64,000 nucleotides of DNA from Pomacea canaliculata (taxonomy: Eukaryota > Mollusca > Gastropoda > Architaenioglossa > Ampullariidae). Where the stretch lies: contig NC_037592.1 in assembly GCF_003073045.1 (NCBI RefSeq), positions 1,709,371 through 1,773,370 on the forward strand, written 5' to 3'. A model generated the notes under the pieces. It ran no database searches and had not been told where the DNA came from. It saw only the letters and a list, made by a program, of their open reading frames with translations. The translations under genes and the position numbers were made by a program. Positions 34,101 to 44,054 of this stretch are shown here, in pieces; within the stretch, counting starts at the first letter, position 1, and each line of letters opens with the position of its first letter.

Positions 34101-36212
34101 GTTTACCAGTCTACGTAGTCAATCCACCAGTCTGCCAGTGTACTCACCTGTATTTTCTACTTTCGTCTATTCCTGTTCTACCTGCTCATTTTTCCTAGCT
34201 CCCTTCAGCTGACCTGACTTGAGTCTCTTTCACTTGTATTTTATTTTTATTTTTCTGCCCATTTCTTTTTATTCTCTTCCTTCATTAAATTTGATTTCTT
34301 TGTACTGTTTACTTCTTTCTCTCCTGATGTGAGAATTGACTTTAATCGCAGTGGCTCACACTATGCTGGGGTAGGGGACTGTTACAAGACATGACATGAT
34401 CAAAGTAATACTTATAAGAATCAAAATGTTATGTATCATATCCTCTAGTGAGTGCACTTGACTCTGGGGCAGTTGGTCGCATGTGTAAAGCCCGCAGTCC
34501 CTGGATAACCTACCAGTTTATCTTCTAATCCAGTAGAATTGGGTACCTGAGTCATAAAGGAAGGCAACATGGAGCGGTTGGGCTTGACTTAGACTCGGTG
34601 AACCACTTACGCACACTGCCAAGACTCCTGCTTTCGGCTGGGACGATTTTTTTTTTTTTTTTTTTTGGTTCATTTTCGTTTTTCTAATATGGTTGTGTGG
34701 AACGTAGCACACTTACTCGTTATTTCCGATATAACGCGACCGTGATAGCAGACCCCACCCTAGCCCACCACCACCTTCGAAAGTCCAAACAGACTGTCAC
34801 TGATTAGTGCAGGTAGTCGAACTTGTCCTCGCTTGCTTTCCATGTCACGTGACGCACATTGGTGTATGCCTTTATGCGCGCGTGCGCAGGGAGGTTACAT
34901 ATTACTATGAGTGCGTGCTTGTATGATGTTTGTAACGAACCGCTTCCTGTGGTGCGCAGAGTGCGTCCCGGAGCTGTACCTGCCTTTCATCTCGGACACC
35001 CAGGACCAGTCCGGCCGCCAAGTCTTCGTCAAGAACGAGGGTGTGCAGGTGAGAGACGGCAAGGCCTTCTTTGACGGCAAGAGTCGCCTGACGGTACCAC
35101 GCTTCTCCAACACCTGGTGGGGCTCCACGGTGTACGTGCACCTGCGCTACAAGTCCGCACTGACCAGCACCCGCCGCCTGGCTCTCGTCTCCAACGGTGA
35201 CTGTCAGGTTCGACCCTCACTGGCCGTGTGCGCCGGGCCCGCAGGTGTCGAGTTCTACGCTGAGACTGAGAACAGCCCCCAGCCGGTCAACTTCACCGTG
35301 TCCACCTTTGACCAGGTCAGTGTAACAAGGGTTGCACGTGTTAGCTCAACCTGCTTCCCCCTCTAAGGCGAATGTCAACATTTAAAAAAGAAGATAGATG
35401 TACTGTAACGCAGATAAGTAGAGGGATACAGCTGCAACGAGATTCCAACGCAATGTTCTTATCGGTTGGCAGGGTTATGGATGGCAGGATGGCTGGCAGG
35501 ACGTCTTGTACCGCCTGGACGCCGGCTCACTTTATGGCCACGTCAGCCTTAACCGCGATAGTCGTGTTGCACTTGGTGAGTTTTACAAACTACAGAAAAC
35601 CCTTTTTTTCATCCTTCTTGTTTCCAGTCTTTCTTTCTTTCAGTAACTCAGCATCACGAGAAAAAAAGAGAGAAGCAGATTTTCGAATTTTTATTTCTCT
35701 TCTTCTGCAGTTATTAGTGGCAGTATCACATACTTAAACTAGTCTGTTTAATTGTTTGTAATGTTGTGTTACCCAGGTAACCTGGAGGTCCGCCAACGCG
35801 GCCTGGTGATCGGTAGCGGTGGTGGCTGTGATGACTTCAACGGATTCATCGATGAAGTGAGAATTTCTTGACCATTTGTTTTACCTCTGAGGTTAAGCAT
35901 GCACCCGGGTGATAAAAAAAGCGAAACGATGTCAATTTCTTTTTTGGGTGATGGTGGCTGGATGACAAGAGGGCCAAAGGGTAGGGTGTACAATGCGCCA
36001 AAAATAAATCGAATTTATACTTTGAAGTTTTAAGACATGAGAGCAGTTAACAGTAAGATAGTTTCAGAAAGTGTGTGGTCAAGGTATCTAGGGGAATTCT
36101 AGATTAGTTGGACCCGCTGAAAATAAGTGAAATGTTCAGAATTGTGTTCATATCTGTTGCTGTCTATTCTCCGCAGGTTACCGTCTACCTGTGCCGCCCT
36201 GAGCTGAAGTAG
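27304..36212 (+). CDS. Secreted acidic chitin-binding / laminin-G-like protein with two tandem modules (Pif/BMSP-like shell matrix type)
   Basis: One 15-exon gene; exon 1 is untranslated. Order: signal peptide (MMEVRSPAPLVKFLILTLSV, cleavage near CTS-F), Gln-rich segment, Asp/Glu- and Thr-rich region, then module 1 (two chitin-binding type-2 domains, a Cys-rich segment, a LamG-like domain over four exons), an acidic Thr-rich linker, module 2 of the same make-up, and a short end (LCRPELK). All exon phases agree, giving about 1113 residues once two single-base insertions in module 1 are set aside (exons 2 and 6). Chitin-binding plus LamG plus acidic runs is the recipe of molluscan Pif and BMSP shell proteins, which bind chitin and calcium carbonate in the extracellular matrix. 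Pif and BMSP usually start with VWA domains, absent here. The TATA box is upstream and AATAAA downstream. Confidence 0.85.
28176..28478 (+). other. Intron 2
   Basis: GTAAGT to CTCTGTCCACAG. Its last 50 bases are nearly identical to the end of the matching intron before 32,302, showing that the module duplication includes introns. Confidence 0.7.
28479..28676 (+). CDS. Exon 3: chitin-binding type-2 domain 1, module 1
   Basis: 198 nt, phase 1 to phase 1. It has the peritrophin-A/CBM14 cysteine pattern: MCDGCELRHGVGYKPHPSDC, TLYVQC, RPCPHGLYWNQDKLTCDY and a last Cys in NVNC. GLYWNQDKLTCDY is the diagnostic end of the family fold. It is identical in protein sequence to exon 9 (32,302-32,499). 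The domain binds chitin outside the cell. Confidence 0.9.
28977..29165 (+). CDS. Exon 4: chitin-binding type-2 domain 2, module 1
   Basis: 189 nt after GCGGTCTGCAG, donor T|GTAAGA. It reads DICRAGAVRKTKASAASCRG, YWDCNSGTALAKCCP and SYNPYIARCTYNPTC, a diverged CBM14 domain that keeps its cysteines, followed by CRDDCLTSTAP. It differs from exon 10 by two residues (R/S, Y/F). Confidence 0.88.
29166..29319 (+). repeat. Intron 4 with GCT and GAT trinucleotide runs
   Basis: About ten GCT units (29,250-29,280) are followed by about nine GAT units, just before the acceptor. On the minus strand they make His/Gln/Ser homopolymer frames, which are not genes. The matching intron of module 2 has GAC/GAT runs at 33,698-33,775. 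Confidence 0.8.
29320..29484 (+). CDS. Exon 5: Cys-rich segment, module 1
   Basis: 165 nt, phase 1 to 1. VAECPNGMRPVPGDRTKYEV, then WTLMSCPANLGFSTLPCGC and VHLNTNVQQ. This Cys-rich linker sits between the chitin-binding domains and the LamG part. Its protein sequence is identical to exon 11. Confidence 0.85.
29689..30045 (+). CDS. Exon 6: LamG-like domain part 1, module 1
   Basis: ECVPELYLPFISDTQDQSGR, DGKAFFDGKSRLTVPRFSN and VYVHLR begin a laminin-G/concanavalin-like sandwich. The exon is 357 nt, against 356 nt for exon 12. The extra base is one T in CTGCGCTTACAAG (about 29,876), which shifts the frame. The splice phases around it (1 in, 0 out) fit only without that base. Confidence 0.82.
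30202..30304 (+). CDS. Exon 7: LamG-like domain part 2, module 1
   Basis: 103 nt, phase 0 to 1: GYGWQDGWQDVLYRLDAGSL then YGHVSLNRDSRVAL. These are beta strands of the LamG fold. Its protein sequence is identical to exon 13. Confidence 0.85.
30505..30584 (+). CDS. Exon 8: LamG-like domain part 3, module 1
   Basis: 80 nt, phase 1 to 0: NLEVRQRGLVIGSGGGCDD then FNGFIDE. The F-x-G-x-IDEV ending is the signature of LamG-3/pentraxin-like domains. It differs from exon 14 only in the first residue (A versus G). Confidence 0.85.
30585..31070 (+). other. Intron between module 1 and the linker exon
   Basis: GTGAGA to TTCTCCTCAG. It has no similarity to separate gene ends: no polyadenylation signal in a convincing place and no promoter, which supports one continuous gene. 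Confidence 0.6.
31071..31323 (+). CDS. Linker exon: end of LamG 1 joined to acidic Thr-rich spacer
   Basis: 253 nt, phase 0 in and phase 1 out. VTVYLCRPKEKDDDESTTVE finishes the first LamG domain (the last exon of the gene begins VTVYLCRPELK and stops). It then runs into nine Asp residues, TTTPVVTTFAPDS and an acidic Thr-rich tail equivalent to the end of exon 2. This exon proves that the two modules belong to one transcript unit rather than to two neighbouring genes. Confidence 0.85.
31575..31707. repeat. 29-bp tandem repeat in an intron
   Basis: AAACATGTGAACAGCTAACTTCTAAAGCT-type units are spaced 29 bp apart (31,583, 31,612 and on), about 4.5 copies. They lie in the intron after the linker exon and are absent from the matching intron of module 1. 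Confidence 0.88.
32302..32499 (+). CDS. Chitin-binding type-2 domain 1, module 2
   Basis: 198 nt, same phases and same protein as exon 28,479-28,676. The flanking introns are also alike for at least 50 bases on each side, pointing to recent duplication or gene conversion. Confidence 0.9.
32500..33010 (+). other. Intron, module 2
   Basis: It starts GTAGGTGGTTACTGTCG like its module 1 counterpart, then diverges in the middle, and becomes alike again in the last 45 bases before GCGGTCTGCAG. Confidence 0.6.
33011..33199 (+). CDS. Chitin-binding type-2 domain 2, module 2
   Basis: 189 nt. It reads ICRAGAVRKTKASAASCRG, YWDCNSGTALAKCCP and NPYIASCTFNPTC. The phases are identical to the module 1 exon. 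Confidence 0.88.
33200..33787 (+). other. Intron, module 2, with GAC/GAT runs
   Basis: GTAAGG to GTGTGTCCAG. It is longer than its module 1 counterpart (154 bp) because of about 430 bp of extra AT-rich sequence and a GAC/GAT stretch at 33,698-33,775. Confidence 0.6.
33788..33952 (+). CDS. Cys-rich segment, module 2
   Basis: 165 nt, phase 1 to 1, with the same protein sequence as 29,320-29,484 (VAECPNGMRPVPGDRTKYEV start, CGC-VHLNTNVQQ end). Confidence 0.85.
33953..34959 (+). other. Intron, module 2, with repeat debris
   Basis: About 1 kb. It starts like its module 1 counterpart, then has a run of 'ctaCC-gTcta'-type diverged repeats (33.98-34.17 kb), a T tract (34,649-34,666) and ends alike again from about 34.79 kb. 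Confidence 0.55.
34960..35315 (+). CDS. LamG-like domain part 1, module 2
   Basis: 356 nt, phase 1 in and 0 out, open throughout: ELYLPFISDTQDQSGRQVFV, VYVHLRYKSALTSTRRLALV, DCQVRPSLAVC and PVNFTVSTFDQ. NFT is a possible N-glycosylation site. It shows the undisturbed reading frame for the module 1 exon. Confidence 0.88.
35473..35575 (+). CDS. LamG-like domain part 2, module 2
   Basis: 103 nt, phase 0 to 1. Starts GYGWQDGWQDVLYRLDAGSL. The flanking introns are almost identical to those of the module 1 exon. Confidence 0.86.
35777..35856 (+). CDS. LamG-like domain part 3, module 2
   Basis: 80 nt. GNLEVRQRGLVIGSGGGCDD and FNGFIDE, phase 1 to 0. Confidence 0.86.
36177..36212 (+). CDS. Last coding exon
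   Basis: After TTCTCCGCAG it encodes VTVYLCRPELK and a TAG stop. It corresponds to the start of the linker exon at 31,071 but stops instead of entering the acidic spacer. Confidence 0.85.
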   Translation, partial: VTVYLCRPELK

Positions 36213-36533
36213 AGAGCTGAGAGCAACACGCAAAGCCACCCCGTGATTTACTCCACTAAAAACAAAGGACCCACGACACCTTTGCTTCCAAAGACAGCAT
36301 AATACAAGCCTTTCGCCTACATACCTTTTACTACGACATGGTGCTCAGCAAGGAGGCACGCACGAAATGCACATGCTTCTTCTCTTTCGACCGTTTCGTG
36401 TGCTGCCTCCGACCCCCAACTCTTTCGAGTGTCCCTTGCAGTCTCCAGCAAATCTGTGATCGTCAGAAGTGCCACTGATTGTACCTAAGCTTTAAAAACT
36501 ACAGAAACTAGAACTTTTGTCAAACACTTTTCG

Positions 36534-36539
36534 AATAAA
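36534..36539 (+). promoter_or_regulatory. Polyadenylation signal of the shell-matrix-type gene
   Basis: AATAAA about 320 bases after the stop codon. No comparable signal ends module 1. Confidence 0.65.
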
Positions 36540-36559
36540 CCAATTTTATTTTTACAATC

Positions 36560-39000
36560 GAGTTGATTGATGATTACGCTGCCTCTCACGTGATTTCTAA
36601 GATTCACTTAACCAGTACGCACTCAAGCGCCCACCCGCACGCAGTCCTATAGCTCACCCACGTACTCGCTTGCACGCGCACCCGGACTTATGCGCGTACA
36701 CACGGACGCGGGCAGACAAAATCTAAGCAGCATTGTTTCTGGCGTACTTAAGAATAATTATCATATTAATAATAATAATATTAATAAACGAGATTTATAC
36801 ATCTCTTTTCCCTATTTAACAGTGGGTTCAATGAGCTGTACAAAACAAATACAGTTATACAATGAACATGGAGCAAAAAGTGTTAGCAAACAAACGGACA
36901 GACACACCAACAGATTAAAAAGAACTAGGGTATCTCTAGTGAAACAACGCACAAAAGAAAAAAAAAAGCACGGACACCTATCAAACCTACCCTAGTCATG
37001 CGGTCCCATCTGGTGCTCGACAGTGTGCTGCTTGTTGTCTTCTCTTGTGTCGCAGAAGTTTAGGTTTTGAGTAAATATAAATGATTGCAGGGAAAAAACA
37101 ATAGATCAACAGGAAAAGAAAATAATAAATACATGTAGTGGGAGTTACCGGTTTTAACCTTCACATACTCAATATGTACACAAGATTTTTGTGCGAGTGT
37201 CAACACTTTTTTAAAGTAAATTTCTTGCTTTTTGTGGCCTTGGTAATGTTATCCATTACCTTTAACAAAAAATTAAGCTTACCCATTTTCTGATTGACCT
37301 GACAGCACTAGAGTATATCATAACACACCTACAGTCTCCTTTTTGTTTATCCACACGTTACGCTAAGGTACGTCTGGTGAACGCCGCGACGTTTCATCTA
37401 TTTTTCGAGGCCTGGAAACATCAAATCCTCCAGACACTGCCAGACACAAAGTTTCTTCCTGAGTTTTCCAGTCACTGGAATGTTCTGCCTCACTTCACAA
37501 AACCTATCCCAAACTTGTTCGTATATCACTGACTACACACTCTTCGCTTTCGATTGCGAAAGCTCACAGACAGAAATCTGTGGAAACGCTTGTCGATTCT
37601 GCCATTGTTGTACGGGTACTCACTCTGGGTAAGAGCAATCAGAGATATATGTAGGCCTACCGATCTCTGAACAACAGATCACTACATGTACTCAGGTGGA
37701 CAAAGAGGCTCTCCTAAAATGCGCTTGATGTTTTTTAAATGGAATTTTTAAAAAAAATCGCAACAGGGTGCAAACAGATAGTCGCAATAATTTTATTTTT
37801 ATAAACATATAACTTCTTGTAGTCTCTTTCAAAATGTACTTATTTTACGCGATTTCTGCAGAAAATCACACGTAAACGGTCGACCTGAAGCAATCTATTT
37901 TAAAATCTACTTCATTTTTTTTCAACAAAAGTGGTAACAAAGCTCAAACTGTCGGTCGTAAGTCGGGTTGGGGAGGTAGTCGTAATACAGAAGATGTTTA
38001 TATAGCAAAATACGTCCATGAAACATTTTCAGGTGGTAACTATGAGGGGTCGTAATCGGGAAGTTCTTAACAGAGAGGTTTTACAGTATTACCATCTTGT
38101 TTGTTTACATCTGCACATAAGCACCTTGTTTTACATCACAGGGGTGATCGTCCTCATGCATGCAAGCAACAAGCACATCTCAAGGGCACTCACAACATTC
38201 CCACCACATGCTGAGGAGAGATCACTCAGGGTCTCTTTGCTTCTCGGTTGTGAATATATGATGGTCACATGAAGAAAGGAAACCAGTGTGGTTTGATTCT
38301 GCATATGAAGACATATTAGTTATCTTAGTTATATTGCATATAACATGGTTGATGCATAATTAATGAGTAAAGAAAGGCTAATCTACACTCATGTAGGTTT
38401 TTCCAAACTATAAGAAATGTCCAAATCCCAACAGCACAACAGCACAACAGTAAATCAACATAACTTTATTTTTAAGTTTAGGAAGATTGGTACAAGGTAA
38501 AGTCCCTTTATATAAATACTTGTGTACCTGGTATAACCCTGAATGTCCATAAAAGCATATTTTTGTGGCTTCACCTGAAGGGTAGCTTGCCATCTTTCAC
38601 CTCACTGCTTCTTTCCGACATACTTAGATATCCCATGACTACATAAGATCTGCTCAGTCAGACTCTCTCTTCTTTCTAGGAACCTTGTTTCCTCTCTCTT
38701 TCTTTCTCTGTTTCCTCTTCCATTCTTTCACTTTTGGACTGTAATGTCAGCTCACTACCCCACAGATAGATACGGATAGATACGACAAAGAACAGTAACC
38801 AACAGTAACTGAAAACTCTTTTGGTCATTTCACCTGTTCATCTGTTATGGACCACTCATTCATTGTTAACAGCTATACCTATTTTTTCTCTCATCTTCTC
38901 TCTCTGTCTCCCACTCTCACACACACACCCAGCTATACTTTCATCCATTCACTATCACTGACCAGAGGAAGTGTAACATCCAGAAAACAAGTTCAGTCGT
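36560..39000. other. No supported gene
   Basis: Intergenic stretch between convergent genes (plus-strand gene ending near 36.55 kb, minus-strand gene ending near 39.02 kb). Short AAT microsatellite near 36.76 kb. No frame has family support. Confidence 0.45.
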
Positions 39001-39017
39001 TCTCCAGCTCTTATTGT

Positions 39018-39299
39018 TCACTTGTCATCACCAGAAGCTCCATCACCTGCAACATCTTTAGTATTTTGTATCACACTGATGGTGCTGCTGTTCTGGGATT
39101 CCTCACCAAAGTCCTCCAAGGACAAGATAGGGTGCTTGGCTGTAGAGCAGATCTCCAGCAGTTGCCGAAGGGTCTGGTTCTCAACCTCCAGCTGGGCCAG
39201 TCGCTCTTGAAGGCGTCCAGCATTCTCATCATCCACTCGCACAGCTTGCTGCATCACACTGGCCATCTCTTTCATTTTGTCCATCAGGTGACACACTTC
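39018..39299 (-). CDS. SIKE/FGFR1OP2 family protein, exon 3 (C-terminal)
   Basis: After acceptor CTTAAGCAG the exon reads EVCHLMDKMKEMASVMQQAV, a coiled coil with RLQERLAQLEVENQTLRQLL, and a Ser/Asp-rich end before TGA. It corresponds to the second coiled coil of SIKE1 and FGFR1OP2 (EMGEVMRKAV..., QEKLAQLELENKELRELL in SIKE1). Phase 0 in. The stop codon is at 39,018-39,020. Confidence 0.85.
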   Translation of the reverse strand, partial: EVCHLMDKMKEMASVMQQAVRVDDENAGRLQERLAQLEVENQTLRQLLEICSTAKHPILSLEDFGEESQNSSTISVIQNTKDVAGDGASGDDK

Positions 39300-40089
39300 C
39301 TGCTTAAGAGACATAAGCAATTCTCTATTCTATTAATTGCATGCCATGTGGAACAGAGCTATCTAAAGGCACGAGAATAAGATTATATATGGCAATATGA
39401 ATGCATATAGATTTTTAATATTTGTGAGAGAAACTAAATGTGCCAGTATAAATTATTATAAATGGAGAACTAGAATCAAAAGGAGACAATTTGTGTTCAT
39501 GTTTAATGTTCTAATGTTACTAATACAACAATTTTCTGAAAAAGGTTAATAAAGATGTTTGGTATTTGTATGAAATTTAAAACATGCAAGGTTATTAATT
39601 ATTGGATTTTAATGTCATGTATTTGTACAACAATACCAAAAATCTTCTTTCTAATATTACTCTTTTTAAAGTTTCATCATCTCTAACAATTTTTTTTATG
39701 TTTAATGGTAGCATCAGGACAAAAGAAACTAATAAATACAAACAGCAACCTTCAGTCAAAGAAAAAAACAAAATAAATGGTCACAAGACTTGAAATATAA
39801 AAAAAAGTGTTGAACTATGAAGACATAAGGTGTTAGAATGCAAAAGATTGATTTTTACATAATTAGATTTAAAGTCATAATTTTGTTTTTTTTCCATCTA
39901 CATCATTTATAATCATTATTTTTAAATTGAGGGAAATTCATGCACACTAAGGGAGCAGCATCAGTATCATGGTAACTTTCTTACAGAGTGAAGCACACAA
40001 TAAAGCAATTTAGATCTTTATTATTTATGAATAAATTAAGCAGTGAAAGAACAAGAAAATATGTACATAAGTACACACAATATTCTTAC
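39300..40089 (-). other. Intron of the SIKE/FGFR1OP2 family gene
   Basis: AT-rich intron, GTAAGA to CTTAAGCAG. Vertebrate FGFR1OP2 has an extra segment between the two coiled coils (253 residues), absent here, as in SIKE1 (207 residues). I see no exon for it in this intron. Confidence 0.6.
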
Positions 40090-40341
40090 CTGAGATTGTT
40101 GAGTGCGGCTGGCAAGGGCAGCATCCATACGGTTGGCATGCAGGAGGCTCACAGTGTGCTGGCGATACTTGTGCATGATCAGCTGCAGGGCTGACTGATG
40201 CTCCTCCAAGGCTAGAGCCAGTTCTCGCTTCTCCTGCTGTAGCTCACGGATTTGTCTGTTTTCCTGTGCAATGCCGATCACTAACGCAGAACGAGGTCTG
40301 TGCTTGGCTATCTCGTTTAACTCTGTCAAGTCATCCTGATA
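40090..40341 (-). CDS. SIKE/FGFR1OP2 family protein, exon 2
   Basis: 252 nt, phase 0 on both sides, acceptor TTTGTTTTTAG, donor CAG|GTAAGA. It encodes YQDDLTELNEIAKHRPRSAL, the hallmark IAQENRQIRELQQEKRELAL, and EEHQSALQLIMHKYRQH. This core (HRPRS, QENRQIRELQQE, LEEHQSALELIMSKYR) is diagnostic of FGFR1OP2/SIKE. Confidence 0.92.
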
Positions 40342-40786
40342 CTAAAAACAAATTTCTCAAGGTAATGATGAAGTATGTGATAAAAAATAAAATTCAAGGC
40401 ATCATTATCATGACATTATTTCCAAGTCTTACTTTAAAAGCCTTACTCTCTCTCTTTCACACACACACAAAACTCCACCCTTTAAGACCTAAAAATTTGT
40501 CTTCAATCAAAATGGAAGTAGTAGGAAAGCAAATATCAGTTGATAACAATGGCCACAAAATCTGTTACAGAGCTAACAATATAAAAAGACATTGCTTTTA
40601 AAAATGCTGCTGAAGAATCTGAAATGACAACATTTTGCCCATATGTACTGGAGCAAGAAATACATTTTTAATTTTTTTTTATTGAATCACAAAAATTCTG
40701 ACATAATTTCACATTAAGCTTTCACTTCGTTAATGAGGAAGTTTGGTTTGTTTCTATTCATACATACAACAGACACAGTTGCATAC

Positions 40787-40921
40787 CTGCTTCATGGCAT
40801 CAATGCGCTTTTGCAGGGTCTGTGTTGTTGATATAAGGCTGTCTGTTGCATGGTCTTGTTCTTTTAACCTAGTAACCAGCATTCGTGCATCCCCCAGCAA
40901 TTTTTCAACTGTCAGAGACAT
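40787..40921 (-). CDS. SIKE/FGFR1OP2 family protein, exon 1 with start codon
   Basis: The start MSLTVEKLLGDARMLVTRLK matches the conserved family N-terminus (MSCTIEKALADAKALVERLR in human FGFR1OP2), which fixes the ATG at 40,921. Then DHATDSLISTTQTLQKRIDA and MKQ, donor GCAG|GTATGC. The exon extends upstream as 5' UTR to an acceptor near 41,000. With exons 2 and 3 the protein is 222 residues. The family forms coiled-coil parts of the STRIPAK phosphatase complex and, for SIKE, restrains IKK-epsilon/TBK1; a role here is inferred from family membership. Confidence 0.9.
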
Positions 40922-41049
40922 CTCCTGCTGAGCACTGCTAGGAAATGGCTGTCGTGATGTCACCAGCAGAATCAGGTTCTTTTCATCTAGCTCACCTTTC
41001 TGATATAACAAAAAACATACACAGGTGATTTGCGACACTAATAATTTTT

Positions 41050-43955
41050 AACCATTTTTAGGCCTCTACAAAAATGGGTATACTTGCTTTAATATTATTT
41101 GTCCTCTCAATGAGAGTACACACAATAAAATAACTAGTATTTGTTTAGCGTATCTGACAACCGAGTCGGACATCAAATTATGATCTACACCTGACAAAAC
41201 CTTTACAAAGACGTCAATATTACTACGAAGTATAAAGATAAACAATTTTCTGAATAACAAGTAATAAATAAAATACACTTCTGGCATATATCACAACAGA
41301 CGACATACAAGGGCTCAACTGAAGGACTCAAAATTATAAAAGGCTGATCGTGCAAAATGCTCGATGATGATGTATTTCTCAGCATTATAGCGGTATGAAA
41401 ACGAATATTAATGTACGCAGTATGCTAGATTCGACAATAAAAAGAATCGCTTAAGCACTAACTTTATGTAAATTAATTAAGGTCGAGTAGATACCCGGTC
41501 TGTTTAACTTAGATCGAGAGATACTGCAACTGGACGCCAGAGGAAGTTATATTCCAAGGGAGCTAAATCAATTACACTGGATTCAGTAGAAGAGTAGCTG
41601 TTCTTGGCACTATTTTTTTTTTTTTTTTTCTTCTTTCTCTCTGTCGTTCGATGCTTTAGCAAAACTGCTACGGCAGTTTAGTAGACGATTATACAAATAC
41701 ATTAGAAGCAATTTAAACAATTTGCTGAAATAACAAGGGATACTATAATTATTTTGCCTTTACAGTTCTAAGTATAACATTGTCGGACAACGTATTACAT
41801 ATATATAGTGTACACCTGTGTTGTGATTAATAATAATAACATTTGTAGAACACACATCCCGGTGTGGAGACGATCAAGCTCAGTTGGTTGTACTTGAAAG
41901 ACTACAAACGAGTCAACCAGATAGGAAAATGGATGACAAGATGACAAATATCAACGATGTGCATGGTTGAAGACGAAGAACTGATTGGAAATGAGTGGAC
42001 TACAGTACACTTGATTATGAAAGATATTTCTTAAGGCATTGGGCTTTGACGTCGGACTTGAAAGTTTCGAATATAGGCACAAAATGCAGACATGAACGTC
42101 ATCAAACACCACAGAACAGAAAGAGGCCTTCCAGGATGCTAATTAAGAAATGGGGCATCAAGCTCCAGGACATCGATGTTTTAAACAAGTTTCAGGGATG
42201 ACCAACAAATGAGACCAACCACAATCCCTTCTGTCTTTTTCTGGGCATGTCCTGCAGGTCTGACCACTACTTACACACGGGCAGAGCTGTGACCTCAGGG
42301 AACCACACTGTAAGAAAAACTCTGGTTCACCAAAGAAACACCCTCTTCATAACTGCAGAAAAACAAGTTTGACGCTCATGATCCCTGGAACTGGAAAGAA
42401 AAGAATTAGTTTGGAGAGAAAGGGGCAGAGAAACAGCTTGGTCTTAGGCGAAGAGGCGTTGGCCGAATTTCTGCCATCTGATGCGAGGCAACACCAAACA
42501 GACCGAAGAAAGCTCAACAGTTCCTCTTACTTCTCTGGAAGCTAAAGTCTCTTCTCTACCTCCCAGAGATTTCTTCAGCTATTTTAGAGATCCCATGCGA
42601 TGCCCTTCTCATTTATCTGTTTTGAACAACAGTTTATCAGCGAAGGACAAGAACAGTTGCATCGTGTTGTATTCAAATACACAAAAGTTTTCGGGACAAC
42701 TCAGAGTGATCGTTTGACTTTTGAAAGTGTCTGCAATTCTACGAGATGACAGACATGTCCTGTCGAGAGAGTTTCACCAGCTTCCATCCGATCCCCAAGT
42801 TGTGTACCTGCCTGCGGGACCAAGAGATCGAGACTGTCCTTCGTTGTTTCGGCCATCTGAACACTCCTGTGTGCGAATGAATGATGATCATAAGTAAACC
42901 TGAGCCATGATTGTATGAGAGTCTATGTGGTATTGTTGTGTGTTGTGGTATTGCTTTGTGTTGTTATCAATATAGAACTGCATCTAATTGCCCTCTGGGA
43001 TAAAGTTTCATCTATCGGAGTAGTGGAGCTTACGGTTTAAACGAAATGAAAGTGTATCATGCCTATCAGTCAAGGCTTTAAAGTCTCTTTGTTTTCTGTG
43101 ATATTTGCCGACGAATTATTGCCTATACCCTTGCACGTGGTGTAATCTGACGGAAGAAGATGAGTTTATCCGGAAACCAGATTTCGGAGAAACCAAAAGA
43201 AGGAAAAGATATTTTTTAAAAAAAATAGAAGGGAAAGAGAAAGAGACACACGTGGTTCAAAGAAGAGGATTCTTCTGCTTGTCTTTAGAGATAAAACGGG
43301 TAGACATTGCTGTCAAAGCGCCGTCTTCCTGCACTAGTAAGGACAAAGGTAAATAAAGGTGCAGGTAAATAAAGGTGGAGTTACGGGAAGTACATCGACG
43401 TGTACAGTGCAACATATTTACCCATGTCAGAAGGTCTGTACTGTCACTCGCCAAAGTATGTTGTTCAGGAACATTTATAAGAAGGGTTGATCATGAAGAA
43501 TGTTGAAGGAGGCTGGGTGGGGTAAAGCAATGAAAAGAGAAAGACGGACTACAGACACGTACTGTACCTACGTTTCGCTCTTGTGTGTAGGCTGAGAAAT
43601 GAAAAAAAAAAAGAGAAAGAGACAGAGACCAGAGGCGGCTTTAGGAATGCTCGGGGCCTGGGGCTGACCATCCGCGCGGGGCCGGGGTAATGGAGTACGT
43701 GTATCAACATCCCTATTGATGTGATGCCGGAAGCAATGATTTATATACAGAGCAGCGACCCCTCGCCAAAGACACAACGTTAGAAAACGACGAATCGGAC
43801 GGAGAGGACAGGAGGAAATCAGTGGCGTGATGGAACTAAAAGACGATGGCGACGACAGAGTGGCTGAATATGAAGACAAAGGCATTTTGGGGTGAAGTGG
43901 TTTAATGTGTAGAATTAGACACTTGTTTCCACCGCCCATCGATGTTTTCACTCAT
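41050..43955. other. No supported gene
   Basis: Upstream of the SIKE-type gene; its untranslated first exon and promoter should lie here but I cannot place them. Short plus-strand frames at 42.0, 42.5 and 43.1 kb have no family signal. GC-rich words CAGAGGCGGCTTTAGGAATG and CGGGGCCTGGGGCTG near 43.63 kb look like one end of a hAT-type element, without a visible partner. Confidence 0.4.
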
Positions 43956-43959
43956 CCCA

Positions 43960-44052
43960 ACTCTCCCCACGACATGGTAATGAGGTCACAACTCCCCCAC
44001 GACATGGTAATGAGGTCATAACTCTCCCCACGACATGGTAATGAGGTCACAG
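43960..44052. repeat. 30-31-bp tandem repeat, three copies
   Basis: CCACGACATGGTAATGAGGT occurs three times at 30-31-bp spacing, joined by CACAACTCCC or CATAACTCTC variants. Confidence 0.85.
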
Positions 44053-44054
44053 AG

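Noticed and set aside
27289-36212. Two separate tandem paralogous genes
   Set aside because: The linker exon 31,071-31,323 joins them in phase, and no promoter or convincing polyadenylation signal lies between them.
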